Shown here: positions 9,265 to 18,690 of the stretch, piece after piece
How positions within the stretch are numbered: position 1 is the first letter of the stretch
How the letters are laid out: every line of letters begins with the position of its first letter
NCBI RefSeq assembly: GCF_020889705.1
Contig: NZ_JACMYP010000008.1
Span: forward strand, 23,926 to 87,925
Direction: 5' to 3'
Length of the DNA: 64,000 bases
Origin: Bradyrhizobium altum
Lineage (GTDB): Bacteria > Pseudomonadota > Alphaproteobacteria > Rhizobiales > Xanthobacteraceae
Notes under the pieces: generated by a model
Databases searched by the model: none
Told to the model about the DNA's origin: nothing
What the model saw: the letters and a program-made list of their open reading frames with translations, nothing else
Made by a program: the position numbers and the translations under genes

Positions 9265-10185
9265 ATGAATATCAACCTAAAGGGACGATCGCTTGAGCTT
9301 TATTTCATCGATGGCCGGCCCGATGGAATGTTAACGGCTGAGGTCTTCAACTGGACCGGTCATGTGCTGATGACACCGCGAACCCAGATTACCGCTGCAC
9401 TTGCACGGAAGGAGACCAAATTTACCGGAGTGTATCTGCTGCTCGGCGAACAGGATGGCGAACCGAAAGCGTACATCGGAGAGGGAGAAGACATCAGTGA
9501 TCGGATTCGGAACCACGACACCAGGAAGGATTGGTGGAGTTCAGCGGTTCTCGTGACGTCGACCTCGAACAGCCTGAATAAGGCTCACGTCAAATATTTG
9601 GAAGCACGGCTCATCGAGGAAGCTCGAACGATCAATCGCATCAGCCTCGACAACGGCACTACGCCTACTCGACCTGGTTTGTCCGAGGCCGCCCAGGCGA
9701 ATATGGAGTCATTCCTAGATTATCTAATGATGGTCCTTCCGGCGCTTCGGGTTGATATGTTCATCAAGAACACGCGCGAAAACGATCGCCCTTTGGCCTC
9801 TATCTCTCCAACCAAGAACAGCGTGGTTTTTGAGTTGAATAGTCAATACGCCGGTATCCAAGCCGCTGCATTTCTTCAAGACGGGGACTTCGTTGTTGAG
9901 AAGGGTTCCTTGACCCGAGGATCCTGGGTCGGCCAGGGGTCTGAGGGGACCACGTACGGTCGGTTGTATGCCGAGCTGGTTAAGACGGGTGTGATCGTGC
10001 CTCAGGGCCAGAACCGAGTCTTCGTTGAAAGCTATGCGTTCAAAAGCCCTAGCGCGGCGGCTGCTGTCGTTACTGGGCGTCCTGCGAATGGCACGATCGA
10101 GTGGAAGGTCAAAGGACAAGGTAAGACCTACAAGGACTGGGAGGCTGACCAGCTCGCTCTACAATCGGCCTCATCGCCTGCGTGA
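9265..10185 (+). CDS. GIY-YIG nuclease family protein with DUF4357-like C-terminus
   Basis: 306 residues. The GIY-YIG core spans about 53-125: GVY (55-57), AYIG (69-72), Arg80 and Glu113 (YLEARLIEEA) fit the tyrosines, arginine and metal-binding glutamate of the family. The C-terminal part (about 190-300, SRGSW-like repeats in GSLTRGSWVGQG and the closing GKTYKDWE) matches the DUF4357 region often fused to GIY-YIG in defence loci. It lies 95 bp after the helicase gene on the same strand, so co-transcription is possible. The likely role is DNA cleavage linked to the island, but its target cannot be read from the sequence. Confidence 0.85.
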   Translation: MNINLKGRSLELYFIDGRPDGMLTAEVFNWTGHVLMTPRTQITAALARKETKFTGVYLLLGEQDGEPKAYIGEGEDISDRIRNHDTRKDWWSSAVLVTSTSNSLNKAHVKYLEARLIEEARTINRISLDNGTTPTRPGLSEAAQANMESFLDYLMMVLPALRVDMFIKNTRENDRPLASISPTKNSVVFELNSQYAGIQAAAFLQDGDFVVEKGSLTRGSWVGQGSEGTTYGRLYAELVKTGVIVPQGQNRVFVESYAFKSPSAAAAVVTGRPANGTIEWKVKGQGKTYKDWEADQLALQSASSPA

Positions 10186-10515
10186 TGACGGTTACGGGGA
10201 TCCTGACGATTGCAAGCGCCTTCAGGCTGCCGCCCGGCGTGGGTCGATGCGCGCGTGCCCAGTCGAGCAGGTGCGCCAACGTCCGCTGACAAGCGCGCTA
10301 TTCAAGACGGGATCGACGAACCGCATTGGTGAGCCTGGCCAGCAAGGGCCGCGCCAACTCGGCTGCGTGAAGGTCTGCCGGCCTCGCCCCACTTGGGTCG
10401 GCAGGAATTGCCAAGGCGGAGCTTTAGCTCTTATCCAATGCTACATCTATCGCTTGCGCTGATCGTATGCAACAATCATAAGTTAATCGATGCAACGAGG
10501 GGGAAGGGGCGGCGG
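10186..10515. other. Intergenic region upstream of the ATPase-SIR2 unit
   Basis: 330 bp with no recognisable gene; presumably holds the promoter of the two-gene unit that follows. An in-frame extension of the ATPase frame back to 10393 has no convincing ribosome site. Confidence 0.4.
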
Positions 10516-12801
10516 GTGCTGTCGAAAATCATTTCAATTAAGAATGTCGGCCGTTTTAGAAATTCAGCAGGCTCGCCGAATCCGCAACTTGCAAAGCATA
10601 CGTTCATTTCGGGAGCCAACGGCTTCGGCAAGACAACGATATGTTCTGTGCTTCGGTCGCTCCACACGGGCGATGGCGACCATATTGTCGGCCGGAAAAC
10701 GACGGGCGTTGCGGACGACATCAGCATCGAATTGCTATTCGATGGGGCGCCGGTGCGCTTCAACAAAAAGGGCTGGAGCGAACCTAAGCCGATGTTCGCC
10801 ATCTTTGATGGTGTGTTCGTCGGGGAAAACGTGCACGCGGGTGAAGTAGTCGACGTTGCGCAGAAGCGCAATCTCTACCGCATTATCGTGGGAGAGGCGG
10901 GGGTAAAGCTCGCAACCAAGGATGCTGAACTCAGTGGCGCTAGCCGGAACCTCACGGCTGAAATAACCAGCTCAACAAAAGGGCTCCAACCCTTCCTTGC
11001 TTCAGGCATGAAGGTGGATGAGTTCCTCGCAATGGCGCCGGACGCCAATATCGACGTTCAGATTGAAGCCCAGCAGACGGAAGTAACAGCGCTTCAACAG
11101 GCGGAGACGCTCAAGAAGCGAGCGCAACTTGACGAGTTGCCGGTGCCCGCCATGCCCGACGGGCTTGCAGCGCTTCTCCAAACTACGTTCGACGATATTG
11201 CGGCTGACGCCGAAGCCCTTGTCGAAAGGCATCTTGCCGTACACGGTATGTCAGAGGGCGGCGGCAACTGGATCTCCAGCGGCCTTGATCACGCCGCCAA
11301 CAACTGCCCATTTTGCGGCCAAAGCATTGAAGGGCTCCCCTTAGTTGTGGCGTTCAAGGCGGTCTTTAGCGAACGCTATAGGAACCTCCGGGCGGAAATA
11401 GTCGGTTTCCGCGGAGCTGTTGCCCGGCAGCTAGGCGAGGCAGCTCTTGGCAGACTGGCAGCGGTGGCAGAGAAAAACAATGCCAGCGTCGAATTCTGGA
11501 AGCAGTACGTGAGCTGCGAGTGGGCGGGGGTGGCCGTGCCAGCCGATCTTGCAGCGGCCGCAGCCGACCTTCAGTCAAACGCACTCTCCCTGTTGGACGC
11601 GAAAGAACGCGCGCTGCTCGACCGGGTCGAACCAAGCGCTGCCTACAGCGACGCTTTGAAGGCGTATGTCGGGGCACTTGAGCAGCTGGCCAAAGCAAAC
11701 GCGCAGGTGCAGGAGGCCAACCGCCTCATTGCTGAGCGCAAGGCTGGGCTTAATGCAGATGCGCTGTCATCGGCGTTAAATCAACTAGCGGTTTTGAGGT
11801 CTCAAAAGGCGAGGCACGAGCCGGCTGTTGACGAGCTGTGCCGAGCGCACTGCGATTTGGTGTTGGAAAAGAAGGAGGTTGACGACGAACGCACGGAAAT
11901 TAGAGCGCAGCTCGATGAGCACACCAAAAGTGTCCTAAAACCCTATCAAAACCGTATCAACAGCCTGCTCTCGGACTTCAATGCTGGGTTCACAATTGCC
12001 GAGACCTCACATGCGTACCCTGGGGGAGTTGCGAGCTCGAGCTACCAACTCGTCATAAACGGGACGCCGATTGACATCGGCAACGCGAAGACGCCGCTCG
12101 ACCAGCCAAGCTTCAAGAACACGTTGAGCGCGGGTGACCGCACGACGCTGGCGCTGGCCTTCTTCTTCGCCCATTTGGAGGCAGACCCGAGTCTAAAAGA
12201 TAAGATCGTCGTTTTCGACGATCCGTTCACCAGCCAGGACAACTTTAGGCGCGGGCAGACCGTTCATGCCATCAGAAAGCTCGCGGGCAGTTGCCGGCAG
12301 CTGCTGGTGCTGTCACACGACGCCACCTTTCTCAAGCAAATATGGGGCAAATCGCCCGCGTCCGAACGAGTGAGCTTGACGCTGGCCGACCATCGTGACC
12401 TTGGCTCAAAGCTGCACGAAATTGACCTTGAGAAGGCCTGTCAGGGACGCACAGCGACGGACATCGACGATTTACAGCTGTTCTTGTCGACGGGGGCGGG
12501 CGGTCTCCTTGACGTCGTCCGCAAGATGCGGGTCGTTTTGGAAACGTACTTGCGGACGACGTATCCGAACTGCTTTCGCGAGAATGAATGGCTAGGCGAC
12601 ATGGTGGGCAAGATTCGCGACGGTGGGGCTTCGCACCCTGCTGCGGCCCTTTATGACGAGCTAGACCAGATCAACGACTACTCCGCTCAATATCATCACG
12701 GCGAAAACATGAGCGATAGCACGCCCGATCAAATCGACAGCACCGCGCTGACCGGTTACGTGCGCCGCACGTTGAAAATCGTCAATGCGCTGCAGGCATA
12801 G
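10516..12801 (+). CDS. AAA_13-type ATPase, RloC/PrrC-like, first gene of ATPase-SIR2 pair
   Basis: 761 residues from the GTG at 10516 (AAGGGGCGG just upstream). It is an SMC/Rad50-like ABC ATPase: Walker A GANGFGKT at 33-40, a long coiled-coil middle with one CPFCG zinc-hook-like motif at 264-268, a signature-type LSAGDRTTLAL, and Walker B VVFDDPF around 566-571, followed by LVLSHD. The C-terminal domain has R672-x3-E676 (MRVVLE) and a His pair at 727-728, which resembles the Arg/Glu/His set of PrrC and RloC anticodon nucleases. That match is by eye and could be coincidental. A SIR2 gene begins 14 bp after the stop, so the two form an operon and probably one defence system. Confidence 0.85.
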   Translation: MLSKIISIKNVGRFRNSAGSPNPQLAKHTFISGANGFGKTTICSVLRSLHTGDGDHIVGRKTTGVADDISIELLFDGAPVRFNKKGWSEPKPMFAIFDGVFVGENVHAGEVVDVAQKRNLYRIIVGEAGVKLATKDAELSGASRNLTAEITSSTKGLQPFLASGMKVDEFLAMAPDANIDVQIEAQQTEVTALQQAETLKKRAQLDELPVPAMPDGLAALLQTTFDDIAADAEALVERHLAVHGMSEGGGNWISSGLDHAANNCPFCGQSIEGLPLVVAFKAVFSERYRNLRAEIVGFRGAVARQLGEAALGRLAAVAEKNNASVEFWKQYVSCEWAGVAVPADLAAAAADLQSNALSLLDAKERALLDRVEPSAAYSDALKAYVGALEQLAKANAQVQEANRLIAERKAGLNADALSSALNQLAVLRSQKARHEPAVDELCRAHCDLVLEKKEVDDERTEIRAQLDEHTKSVLKPYQNRINSLLSDFNAGFTIAETSHAYPGGVASSSYQLVINGTPIDIGNAKTPLDQPSFKNTLSAGDRTTLALAFFFAHLEADPSLKDKIVVFDDPFTSQDNFRRGQTVHAIRKLAGSCRQLLVLSHDATFLKQIWGKSPASERVSLTLADHRDLGSKLHEIDLEKACQGRTATDIDDLQLFLSTGAGGLLDVVRKMRVVLETYLRTTYPNCFRENEWLGDMVGKIRDGGASHPAAALYDELDQINDYSAQYHHGENMSDSTPDQIDSTALTGYVRRTLKIVNALQA

Positions 12802-12815
12802 GGTAGACGATAGAC

Positions 12816-14582
12816 ATGATAGATCCCGTCACAGCTCTGGCCTTTTCCGTCTACGAGAACAAAGGGGTTTACGCGCTTCTGCTCGGCTCCGGCGTGTCGC
12901 GCGCAGCGTATGTCCCGACGGGCTGGGAAGTGACACTGGATCTGATCAAGAGGGTTGCGGCCCTCGAAGGCGTAACCAACCAGCCTGATTGGGCCAAGTG
13001 GTATGCCGACAAGTACGGTATCGAGGCTAACTACTCGACCCTTCTCGATCAGCTCGCCAGCACGCCAGATGAGCGGCGATCAATCCTGCACTCGTACATC
13101 GAGCCCACCGAGGAAGAAATTGCTGAAGGTCGCAAGGTGCCGACACGCGCACACCACGCCATAGCTCGGCTTGTGCGCGCGGGCTTCGTCCGTGTCATCA
13201 TCACGACCAACTTCGACCGGTTGATGGAAAACGCGTTGAGAGAGGCTGGCATTGAGCCGACCGTCATTCAATCAGATGACGATCTGAAGGGGGCCGTCCC
13301 GCTGATCCATAGCCGCTGCTACTTGGTCAAGGTCCATGGCGATTACTTGGATACGCGCATTCGCAATACCGACCAGGAGTTAAGCGCCTACTCGCCGCCA
13401 ATGGACGCCCTGCTGGACCGCATTATTGACGAACACGGCGTCATCATTTCCGGTTGGTCCGGGGACTGGGATGCGGCGTTGCGAGGCGCCATCACGCGGG
13501 CGCCCAACCGGCGCTATCCTTTGTTTTTCGCCGCACGTGGCAAGCCATCGCAGATTGCCGCCGACCTGGTGCAGCAGCGGGCCGGCAGAATCATCACGAT
13601 CGAAAACGCGGACAGCTTCTTTTGTGATCTCGAAGGCAAACTGTCGGCCCAGGCGGAGCTGCAGCGCGAGAACCCGCTTAGCATCGGGCTGATGGTTGCT
13701 AGCGCCAAGAAATACCTTGGCCGACCGGAATTTCGCATCCAGCTTGACGAGCTCATCGGTAACGTGGCTTCGCGTCTCGCGAAGGCCTTGAAGGAAAAGG
13801 AGTTTGACCCCAGTGGCGGATGGTCGCCGCAACGCTATGCGCAGACCGTCGCCCGATACGAGGCGTTGAGCGAACCGCTCGCAAGAATGCTTGGCGTGCT
13901 CGGTCGATGGGGTAGCGGTAGCGAATTTGCCCAAACCGTCGAGTACATTGCGCGCTTTTCGCAAGCCGAGCCGGTTGGTGGCCTGACCGCGTTGATCTAT
14001 CTGCGTACCTATCCTGCTGTCTTGCTCTTCTATGCGTATGGCATTGGGATGCTAAAGGCCCGCAGATACGGCGATCTATTCAAGCTGTTTGCGACCGTGG
14101 TGTCTCGCGAGCGAGAGCCACATCCCCTTGTCAAACAATTGCTTCTCGGCTCTTGGGAGGGCGGCGGGACCGAGTTATGGCAGACCCTGGAGGGACTAGA
14201 GAGGAGAAAGACACCACTGAGCGACCACCTCCACGACGTTCTGCCCGGCTGGTGCACGGATTTCATATTCGTGGGCGCCGAGTTCACCAGCTTGTTCGAA
14301 GAGTTCGAGCTGCTGGCCTCGCTGGCTCACCTGACGTTGGCCATCTCGCAGGAGGAACTACAAGCCGCGCTAAGCAAAACAAGAGGTCGTGACTTTGCCT
14401 GGAGCCCAATGGGTCGTGCCGGTTGGGACGGACAAACCAGGCGGCAGGTCTTCGAAAGTTGGAACGTGCCCGAGACAAACGCGGCGATCCTAAAGGCCGG
14501 GTTCGCGAACAAGTCGGCTGACTACTACAAGCTGGCGATCGACAGCCTCGGCCGGCTCGCGGAAAACATGGGCTGGCGGTAG
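12816..14582 (+). CDS. SIR2-family protein, second gene of ATPase-SIR2 pair
   Basis: 588 residues. The N-terminal ~260 residues are a SIR2-like Rossmann domain with GSGVS at 24-28, ITTNFD at 129-134 (Asn132) and KVHGD around the candidate catalytic His174. The closing VIISGWSGDWD fits too. In phage-defence systems such domains are usually NADases rather than deacylases, and no zinc-binding cysteine set is visible, in line with that. The C-terminal ~320 residues are helical with no motif I recognise, perhaps a sensor or oligomerisation part. It follows the RloC-like ATPase by 14 bp and is the last gene before the palindrome at 14751. Confidence 0.88.
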   Translation: MIDPVTALAFSVYENKGVYALLLGSGVSRAAYVPTGWEVTLDLIKRVAALEGVTNQPDWAKWYADKYGIEANYSTLLDQLASTPDERRSILHSYIEPTEEEIAEGRKVPTRAHHAIARLVRAGFVRVIITTNFDRLMENALREAGIEPTVIQSDDDLKGAVPLIHSRCYLVKVHGDYLDTRIRNTDQELSAYSPPMDALLDRIIDEHGVIISGWSGDWDAALRGAITRAPNRRYPLFFAARGKPSQIAADLVQQRAGRIITIENADSFFCDLEGKLSAQAELQRENPLSIGLMVASAKKYLGRPEFRIQLDELIGNVASRLAKALKEKEFDPSGGWSPQRYAQTVARYEALSEPLARMLGVLGRWGSGSEFAQTVEYIARFSQAEPVGGLTALIYLRTYPAVLLFYAYGIGMLKARRYGDLFKLFATVVSREREPHPLVKQLLLGSWEGGGTELWQTLEGLERRKTPLSDHLHDVLPGWCTDFIFVGAEFTSLFEEFELLASLAHLTLAISQEELQAALSKTRGRDFAWSPMGRAGWDGQTRRQVFESWNVPETNAAILKAGFANKSADYYKLAIDSLGRLAENMGWR

Positions 14583-14676
14583 TCGGGACGGATCGCAAAA
14601 TCGCATTCGCGCTTTTGCTGCGCTACCGATGTTCGGGTGGCACGCAGCGTGCAACGTGCGCCCACGATCTGTCAAA

Positions 14677-14699
14677 GACGGCTCCTCACAGAAGCCGTC
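14677..14699 (+). terminator. Possible terminator of the ATPase-SIR2 operon
   Basis: GACGGCT and AGCCGTC form a 7-bp stem with a 9-base loop about 95 bp after the SIR2 stop, and the following bases CTTGTTGCCTT are T-rich. The stem is modest. Confidence 0.4.
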
Positions 14700-14750
14700 C
14701 TTGTTGCCTTGGCAATCAGTCCGCGTAACGCCGCATGAAACCGTCGGTCG

Positions 14751-14782
14751 ACTGATAAGGATTGGTCGCAAAGCTTATCAGT
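14751..14782. repeat. 32-bp palindrome, copy C (13-6-13), right border of defence island
   Basis: Left arm ACTGATAAGGATT, spacer GGTCGC, right arm AAAGCTTATCAGT. The right arm is identical to that of copy B; the left arm diverges at its inner end without compensating change. It is preceded by CG as in copy B, so conservation reaches outside the palindrome. With copy B it brackets exactly the six intact island genes. Confidence 0.72.
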
Positions 14783-14846
14783 TCGGCCCGAGGAGGCCGA
14801 CCGGTCTCGGACGATAGGAGAACCACCGCGTGTCGGTCGGATGCCG

Positions 14847-15296
14847 TCAGAGGGGAGCCGCCACGCTGGCGACATTGTCGCTGGTGTCCTTGATGGTGCT
14901 CTTGGCATCCCCCTCTCGTTGTGTTGACACAGTCGCCCTAGCGCCTTCGCCGCCGTCCGAGACTGTGTGACGGAGTGTTCCCCGGTAGAAGTAATCGCGG
15001 CACCGAGGAAGCTGGTCGGCCGCAAATTCAAACTCGCTCACTAACGGGCTGAATCGCCCTTTTGCGGCTTCGACTGAGATATCCATCTCTTTTGCTTGTG
15101 CTTTCTCAAGCAAGCAGCACGGCTCAACGTCAAAGCGCGGACGCTCCCTGGACGTATCCTGAGCCGACGCAGCGGCTTCGAATGCCGGCGAGGGCGAGGT
15201 TTGCTCATGGTCTCTGAGAAAACTCGATGTGTCGAGGTCGAGTACTAATTTGACTGTCCGACCCGATTCAAAATGATCTTGGACATGCCGGGACAA
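14847..15296 (-). CDS. Hypothetical protein
   Basis: 149 residues from an ATG at 15296. The sequence includes VKLVLDLDTSSFLRDHE and KAKEMDISVEAAKGRF-like stretches (as read: EKAQAKEMDISVEAAKGRF), with no motif I recognise. It is convergent with the SIR2 gene, with palindrome C lying between them. It may be a fragment of a longer gene. Kept because of its length and protein-like composition; confidence is modest. Confidence 0.35.
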   Translation of the reverse strand: MSRHVQDHFESGRTVKLVLDLDTSSFLRDHEQTSPSPAFEAAASAQDTSRERPRFDVEPCCLLEKAQAKEMDISVEAAKGRFSPLVSEFEFAADQLPRCRDYFYRGTLRHTVSDGGEGARATVSTQREGDAKSTIKDTSDNVASVAAPL

Positions 15297-15367
15297 GAGG
15301 CCTGAATTGAACCATGCGCGACCGGCTCATTGATGTGCTGGCCGGAGCGAACAACCGTAACGTGCGG

Positions 15368-15412
15368 TTTAATCGGCCTGCAGAACTAAAATCCAACTAT
15401 TCGATGTTGGAT
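15368..15412. promoter_or_regulatory. Composite inverted-repeat operator, copy 1
   Basis: TTTAATC at 15368 is followed by a degenerate partner and then ATCCAAC (15391-15397), 8 bases, GTTGGAT (15406-15412). The same composite occurs at 18691, 22453 and 27832. Here it lies 52 bp before the ATG of a truncated CoA-transferase copy. Confidence 0.65.
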
Positions 15413-15464
15413 GTGCAGACTGGGCGTGTGGTCAGAATGCGGGCCCATAACGAGAGGTGTCCCG

Positions 15465-15566
15465 ATGAACTCCATCTTGCCCAACGAATCGTTCGATGAC
15501 CGCCCGTTGTTTTCGGGACTTAGGGTTCTCGATAATGCCAGCTTCATCGCTGGTCCCACCGCAACA
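15465..15566 (+). pseudogene. Truncated 5' end of a CaiB/BaiF CoA-transferase
   Basis: 34 codons starting MNSILPNESFDDRPLFSGL nearly match residues 1-34 of the intact CoA-transferase at 22550 (MKSILPNAVFDERPLFSGL), including FIAGPTAT. After that the frame continues into unrelated sequence. The upstream operator and the GAGAGGTG ribosome site are also copied, so this is a duplicated promoter plus gene start. Confidence 0.8.
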
Positions 15567-15626
15567 GTCGATTCCGGCCAGCGCGAATGCTCCGCACGAA
15601 AACGAGAACTGTTCGGAGTTAGAGCC

Positions 15627-15905
15627 ATGATTGGAATCAGGACTTCTATTATTGCAGCGATTATGTCATTTGGCGTGATAGGCTCTGCAAGCGCCCAGTG
15701 CCCGACGTGGGCGAATGCAAATCCGGCTTTGTTTGACTCGCAATACCCCAATAGGAGTGTGTTGAACGGCTGCGAGCTAACGCCGGCAGGCAGAATGGAC
15801 CTGGAACTGCCAGGCGGCGCGGCTCCCAGGTTAGGGCCTGACAGTGTTTATGGGGCGATGCTGGGCATTGCTCAACACCACAGCTTTCGGCACCGCCCGC
15901 GGTAA
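15627..15905 (+). CDS. Small secreted hypothetical protein
   Basis: 92 residues from the ATG at 15627. The first 24 residues (MIGIRTSIIAAIMSFGVIG then SASAQ) form a clear signal peptide with an AxA-Q cleavage site. The mature part has two cysteines and a Pro/Gly-rich middle; no family is recognised. It is in frame with the CoA-transferase remnant upstream, so the frame has run together, but the internal start and signal peptide support a separate gene. The last ~25 residues may be altered: an overlapping 44-codon minus-strand frame at 15831-15965 also exists. Confidence 0.5.
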   Translation: MIGIRTSIIAAIMSFGVIGSASAQCPTWANANPALFDSQYPNRSVLNGCELTPAGRMDLELPGGAAPRLGPDSVYGAMLGIAQHHSFRHRPR

Positions 15906-16750
15906 GGATCTGAAGATAAACCCGCCGCTCGCGAACGCTGCCGCGATTAAAAAGCCGAGTCTCATACGGAAATCCCTTTCAGATGCTCGGCATCTTCGCC
16001 GGATGCTAACGCGGGACGGTCCGGGAGCGCGTCAAAGCGGACATTGGCAGGAACGCGAAGGTCTGCGTGGCGACCGTCGACAGAAGGTCCGCCACCTCCA
16101 AGTTGACGGATCGCCGATCTTAACTACGGCGCCCAGCCTGGACCAACGCCTCGCTATCCCCGATGCCACCTTCGTGCAGGCGTCGGCGATGATGTTTTGC
16201 AGGCGCGCGCACTGACGGGAGGGCGAAGGAGCCGCGAGCACGCCGTGCCCGCCGATCGTCTCGCAGAGTGTTCTGGCAGCTAGCTGGGGTACCATTCGAG
16301 CTTCATTTCAGTGGGAGGTGATGGTGCGGTCGGAGCGCGAAGCCCGAGCGCGTACAACGGGCGGAGTGACCTCCCTGGGCGGCGTCGGATCCCCGTGGCC
16401 ATGGACCGTGCCGGCGTGGGCCGCGCTGCTGGTGGTGATCGTGGCGTCGTTCAGGCCCGCGGTCCTTGCTCGGCGGGCGGTGTTCGCGACGGGAACTGGC
16501 GCGGAGCCCTAGAGGCATTGAGCACATGCAACTCTAGCACTCCTGTGCGGGTCCCCACCAGCATCCGGTTCCCTGTGGTCTCGGCTACCGCGGGATTGCT
16601 CGGATCGACCAGCAGCGCCGCGGGGCCCGGGAAGCAGCCGCCCGTTACACCCTACCACGTCGCCGTATTGAACGCAGCGTTTTGCATCACGTCAGGATTG
16701 GCTGTCACTGGCGTTCAAATCTGCCCCCCGTATTGCCGCATCTGAGAATG
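15906..16750. other. Gene-poor stretch with no recognised gene
   Basis: About 845 bp between the small secreted protein and the transposase relic. Open frames occur on both strands, but none has recognisable motifs, a good ribosome site or a plausible composition. It is probably decayed mobile DNA. Confidence 0.4.
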
Positions 16751-17600
16751 TTAACGTGATGGCGCCATTGCCGATGACGATCCGATGTCGATTAATCGGT
16801 CGCGCCAGATGGCTTTCCCGGCTTGCTCGACGAGAGGGGCTGTGGGCGGGCCGGGCCTTACATAGCCCGAGCCGTCCACAACCCCGGAGAATGGGGCGGG
16901 GACCGCGGCGTCGTCGAGCGGGCCCTGGGCGACCAACCGTTCGGCAGCCCTCCGTCTGAGCGCCCTCAGCAGACGTTGCACAATCGAATGCTGTCTCTTT
17001 CCAAACTCCTCGGGGTATTTCTCGCGCAGCCGGCCGACGATTGCGAGCGCCGTCAGCTGCGGCTGCTCTGCGAGCCACGCTTCGATCGCGGCAATATGCG
17101 GGTCGAGCTTGGACGGCATGCGAACTCTGGTCTTATAGGGCCGACGATTTCGCCGGTGCGTGGCACGCGGCTCGCCGACCATCGCGGTCTTGCCGAGCGT
17201 CTTCGAGGGTCGCCGCGGTCGCTGGCAGGATGCTAGTGTGAGCGGGTTGCGGGCCGCGCGCCTGTCCGGTTCGATGATCGACGCGATTGCCTAATTCCTC
17301 TTGGGTCGCGCGAATCTCCGCCAACAGCGCGACCGGATCGAGCGAGCGATACTGATCGCGGAGCCGTTTCTTCACGGCCGCGGTCACCTTGGGATGCGTC
17401 AAGGCACGCTCATAAGGCGTCGATGGGAGATGATAGCGGTTGCTCACTTCAGCCCCTTCGCGACGATACCAAGGGAGGCCAACTCGCAGTAGCGAGTCGA
17501 TCCGTCCCTCCAATGCGCGCGCCAGTCGCGCCTTGGTCGGACCTTTGAACACGATTAAGGTGCGGGCAAAGGCGGCGGAGTTGATGACAATCCGTCTCAT
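16751..17600 (-). pseudogene. Decayed integrase-type transposase
   Basis: Two minus-strand frames together look like the N-terminal half of a bacterial IS transposase. 17600-17133 contains NRYHLPSTPYERAL and SLDPVALLAEIRATQEEL; 17182-16751 contains RVRMPSKLDPHIAAIEAWL and FGKRQHSIVQRLLRALRR. The change of frame falls at about 17130-17200. The catalytic DDE part is not seen downstream, so the gene is frameshifted and 3'-truncated. I recall similar helix-turn-helix segments in rhizobial IS transposases, but the exact IS family needs a search. Confidence 0.6.
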
Positions 17601-17946
17601 ACCTTATGATCCGCCGCTTGCGTCGCATAACAGTTCTTTCAGAACTTCACCGCCGTTCGCAGACCGAATACCGAGGCATCCTTGAGGCGGACGCCCTGCA
17701 TGTTGCCAAGCGTGCCCGTTGCGCGACCTCTCGGGTGACATGCGAACTGTTAATTTGGCTGCAGCGTGATCCCGCCGCGGACTTCGTGCTGCTAGACCGC
17801 AGTGATTAGCTGACTCGGATGTACCCGCTGGCCACGCCGGCCCATAGACCGCCTGGAAGTCGCGATCGAGGGCCTGCGCCCGAGGCAGCTGAAAGAGCCG
17901 GCAACGTCGACGCCACTCGCGTCGAGTTGCCTGCTGAGGCGCCTCA
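17601..17946. other. Intergenic region, nothing recognised
   Basis: About 345 bp between the transposase relic and the 3' end of the MaoC gene; no gene, repeat or clear regulatory site seen. Confidence 0.4.
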
Positions 17947-18393
17947 TCACTCCGGCCGGCATGGAACGATCGTCATGGGCGTGAACGCGTACACCGCGAG
18001 GCCGTCTTGATTGTACATCGTCCATTTCATGTTCACCGTGCCTTGCGGCTTGCTCTTAGAAGGCGTGAGACTTTCGATCTCACCCTCGATATGCAGCACG
18101 TCACCGGCACGGACCGGGGCCAGCCAGCGGACGCCCCCACCAATGCCGACGATCGGATGATCTCCGAAGGGGCGCGTTTCAACTAGCAACCTCATACCAA
18201 TCGAGGCCGTGTGCCATCCCGAAGCAGCAAGACCCTTGAAAAAGGTTTTTGCCGCGGCGTCTTCGTCGAGATGCATCGGTTGCGGGTCGAATTCGGCTGC
18301 AAAGCGCTTCATTTCGGGGGCGGTGATCCGAGCTTCACCGCTCTTGAACTTCATCCCGACAGCGAGATCGTCAAACCACGCGATCGTCTTCAT
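17947..18393 (-). CDS. MaoC family dehydratase
   Basis: 148 residues from the ATG at 18393, which has AAGGAGA at the right spacing; a longer reading from 18432 lacks a ribosome site. It is a hot-dog-fold protein with the MaoC/(R)-hydratase signature: FAAEFDPQPMHLDEDAA at about 31-47 (Asp/His pair) and FKGLAASGWHTASIGMRLL. Such enzymes hydrate enoyl-CoAs or related thioesters. It stands alone on the minus strand between a decayed transposase and an operator copy, near CoA-dependent catabolic genes. Its specific substrate is unknown. Confidence 0.88.
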   Translation of the reverse strand: MKTIAWFDDLAVGMKFKSGEARITAPEMKRFAAEFDPQPMHLDEDAAAKTFFKGLAASGWHTASIGMRLLVETRPFGDHPIVGIGGGVRWLAPVRAGDVLHIEGEIESLTPSKSKPQGTVNMKWTMYNQDGLAVYAFTPMTIVPCRPE

Positions 18394-18690
18394 GGGTTGA
18401 TCTCCTTGAGCTACACGTTTGGACGCTTGCACGAACCGTCATGCAAATCTTTCATGGAAGCACGTGACTTGGTTGCAGTTGTACCGGTGGCGATAGCCGC
18501 GATAGAGCGCATTTTGTCAGAATGTCCGGCGGCGACCGCCTCGGACACCGTGGCGTGGCGAAGGTCCCGATAAAAGCGTCAAAATGATCTTGGGCGCGCC
18601 AGCCTTCCTCGATAAAAGTCCTACCTCCAAATGAACCGATGCGCGACAGCTCATTAGCTGCGCCGGCCGTGGTCAATATCATGAGCCGGA

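Noticed and set aside
15831..15965. 44-codon minus-strand frame starting MRLGFLIAAAFASGG with AAAGGGA upstream
   Set aside because: Overlaps the 3' end of the secreted protein gene on the other strand; too short and unrecognised to choose over it.
16311..16745. Plus-strand frame of 144 codons
   Set aside because: Composition is typical of a GC-rich shadow frame, with many Arg/Gly/Pro and no motif; beside a decayed transposase.
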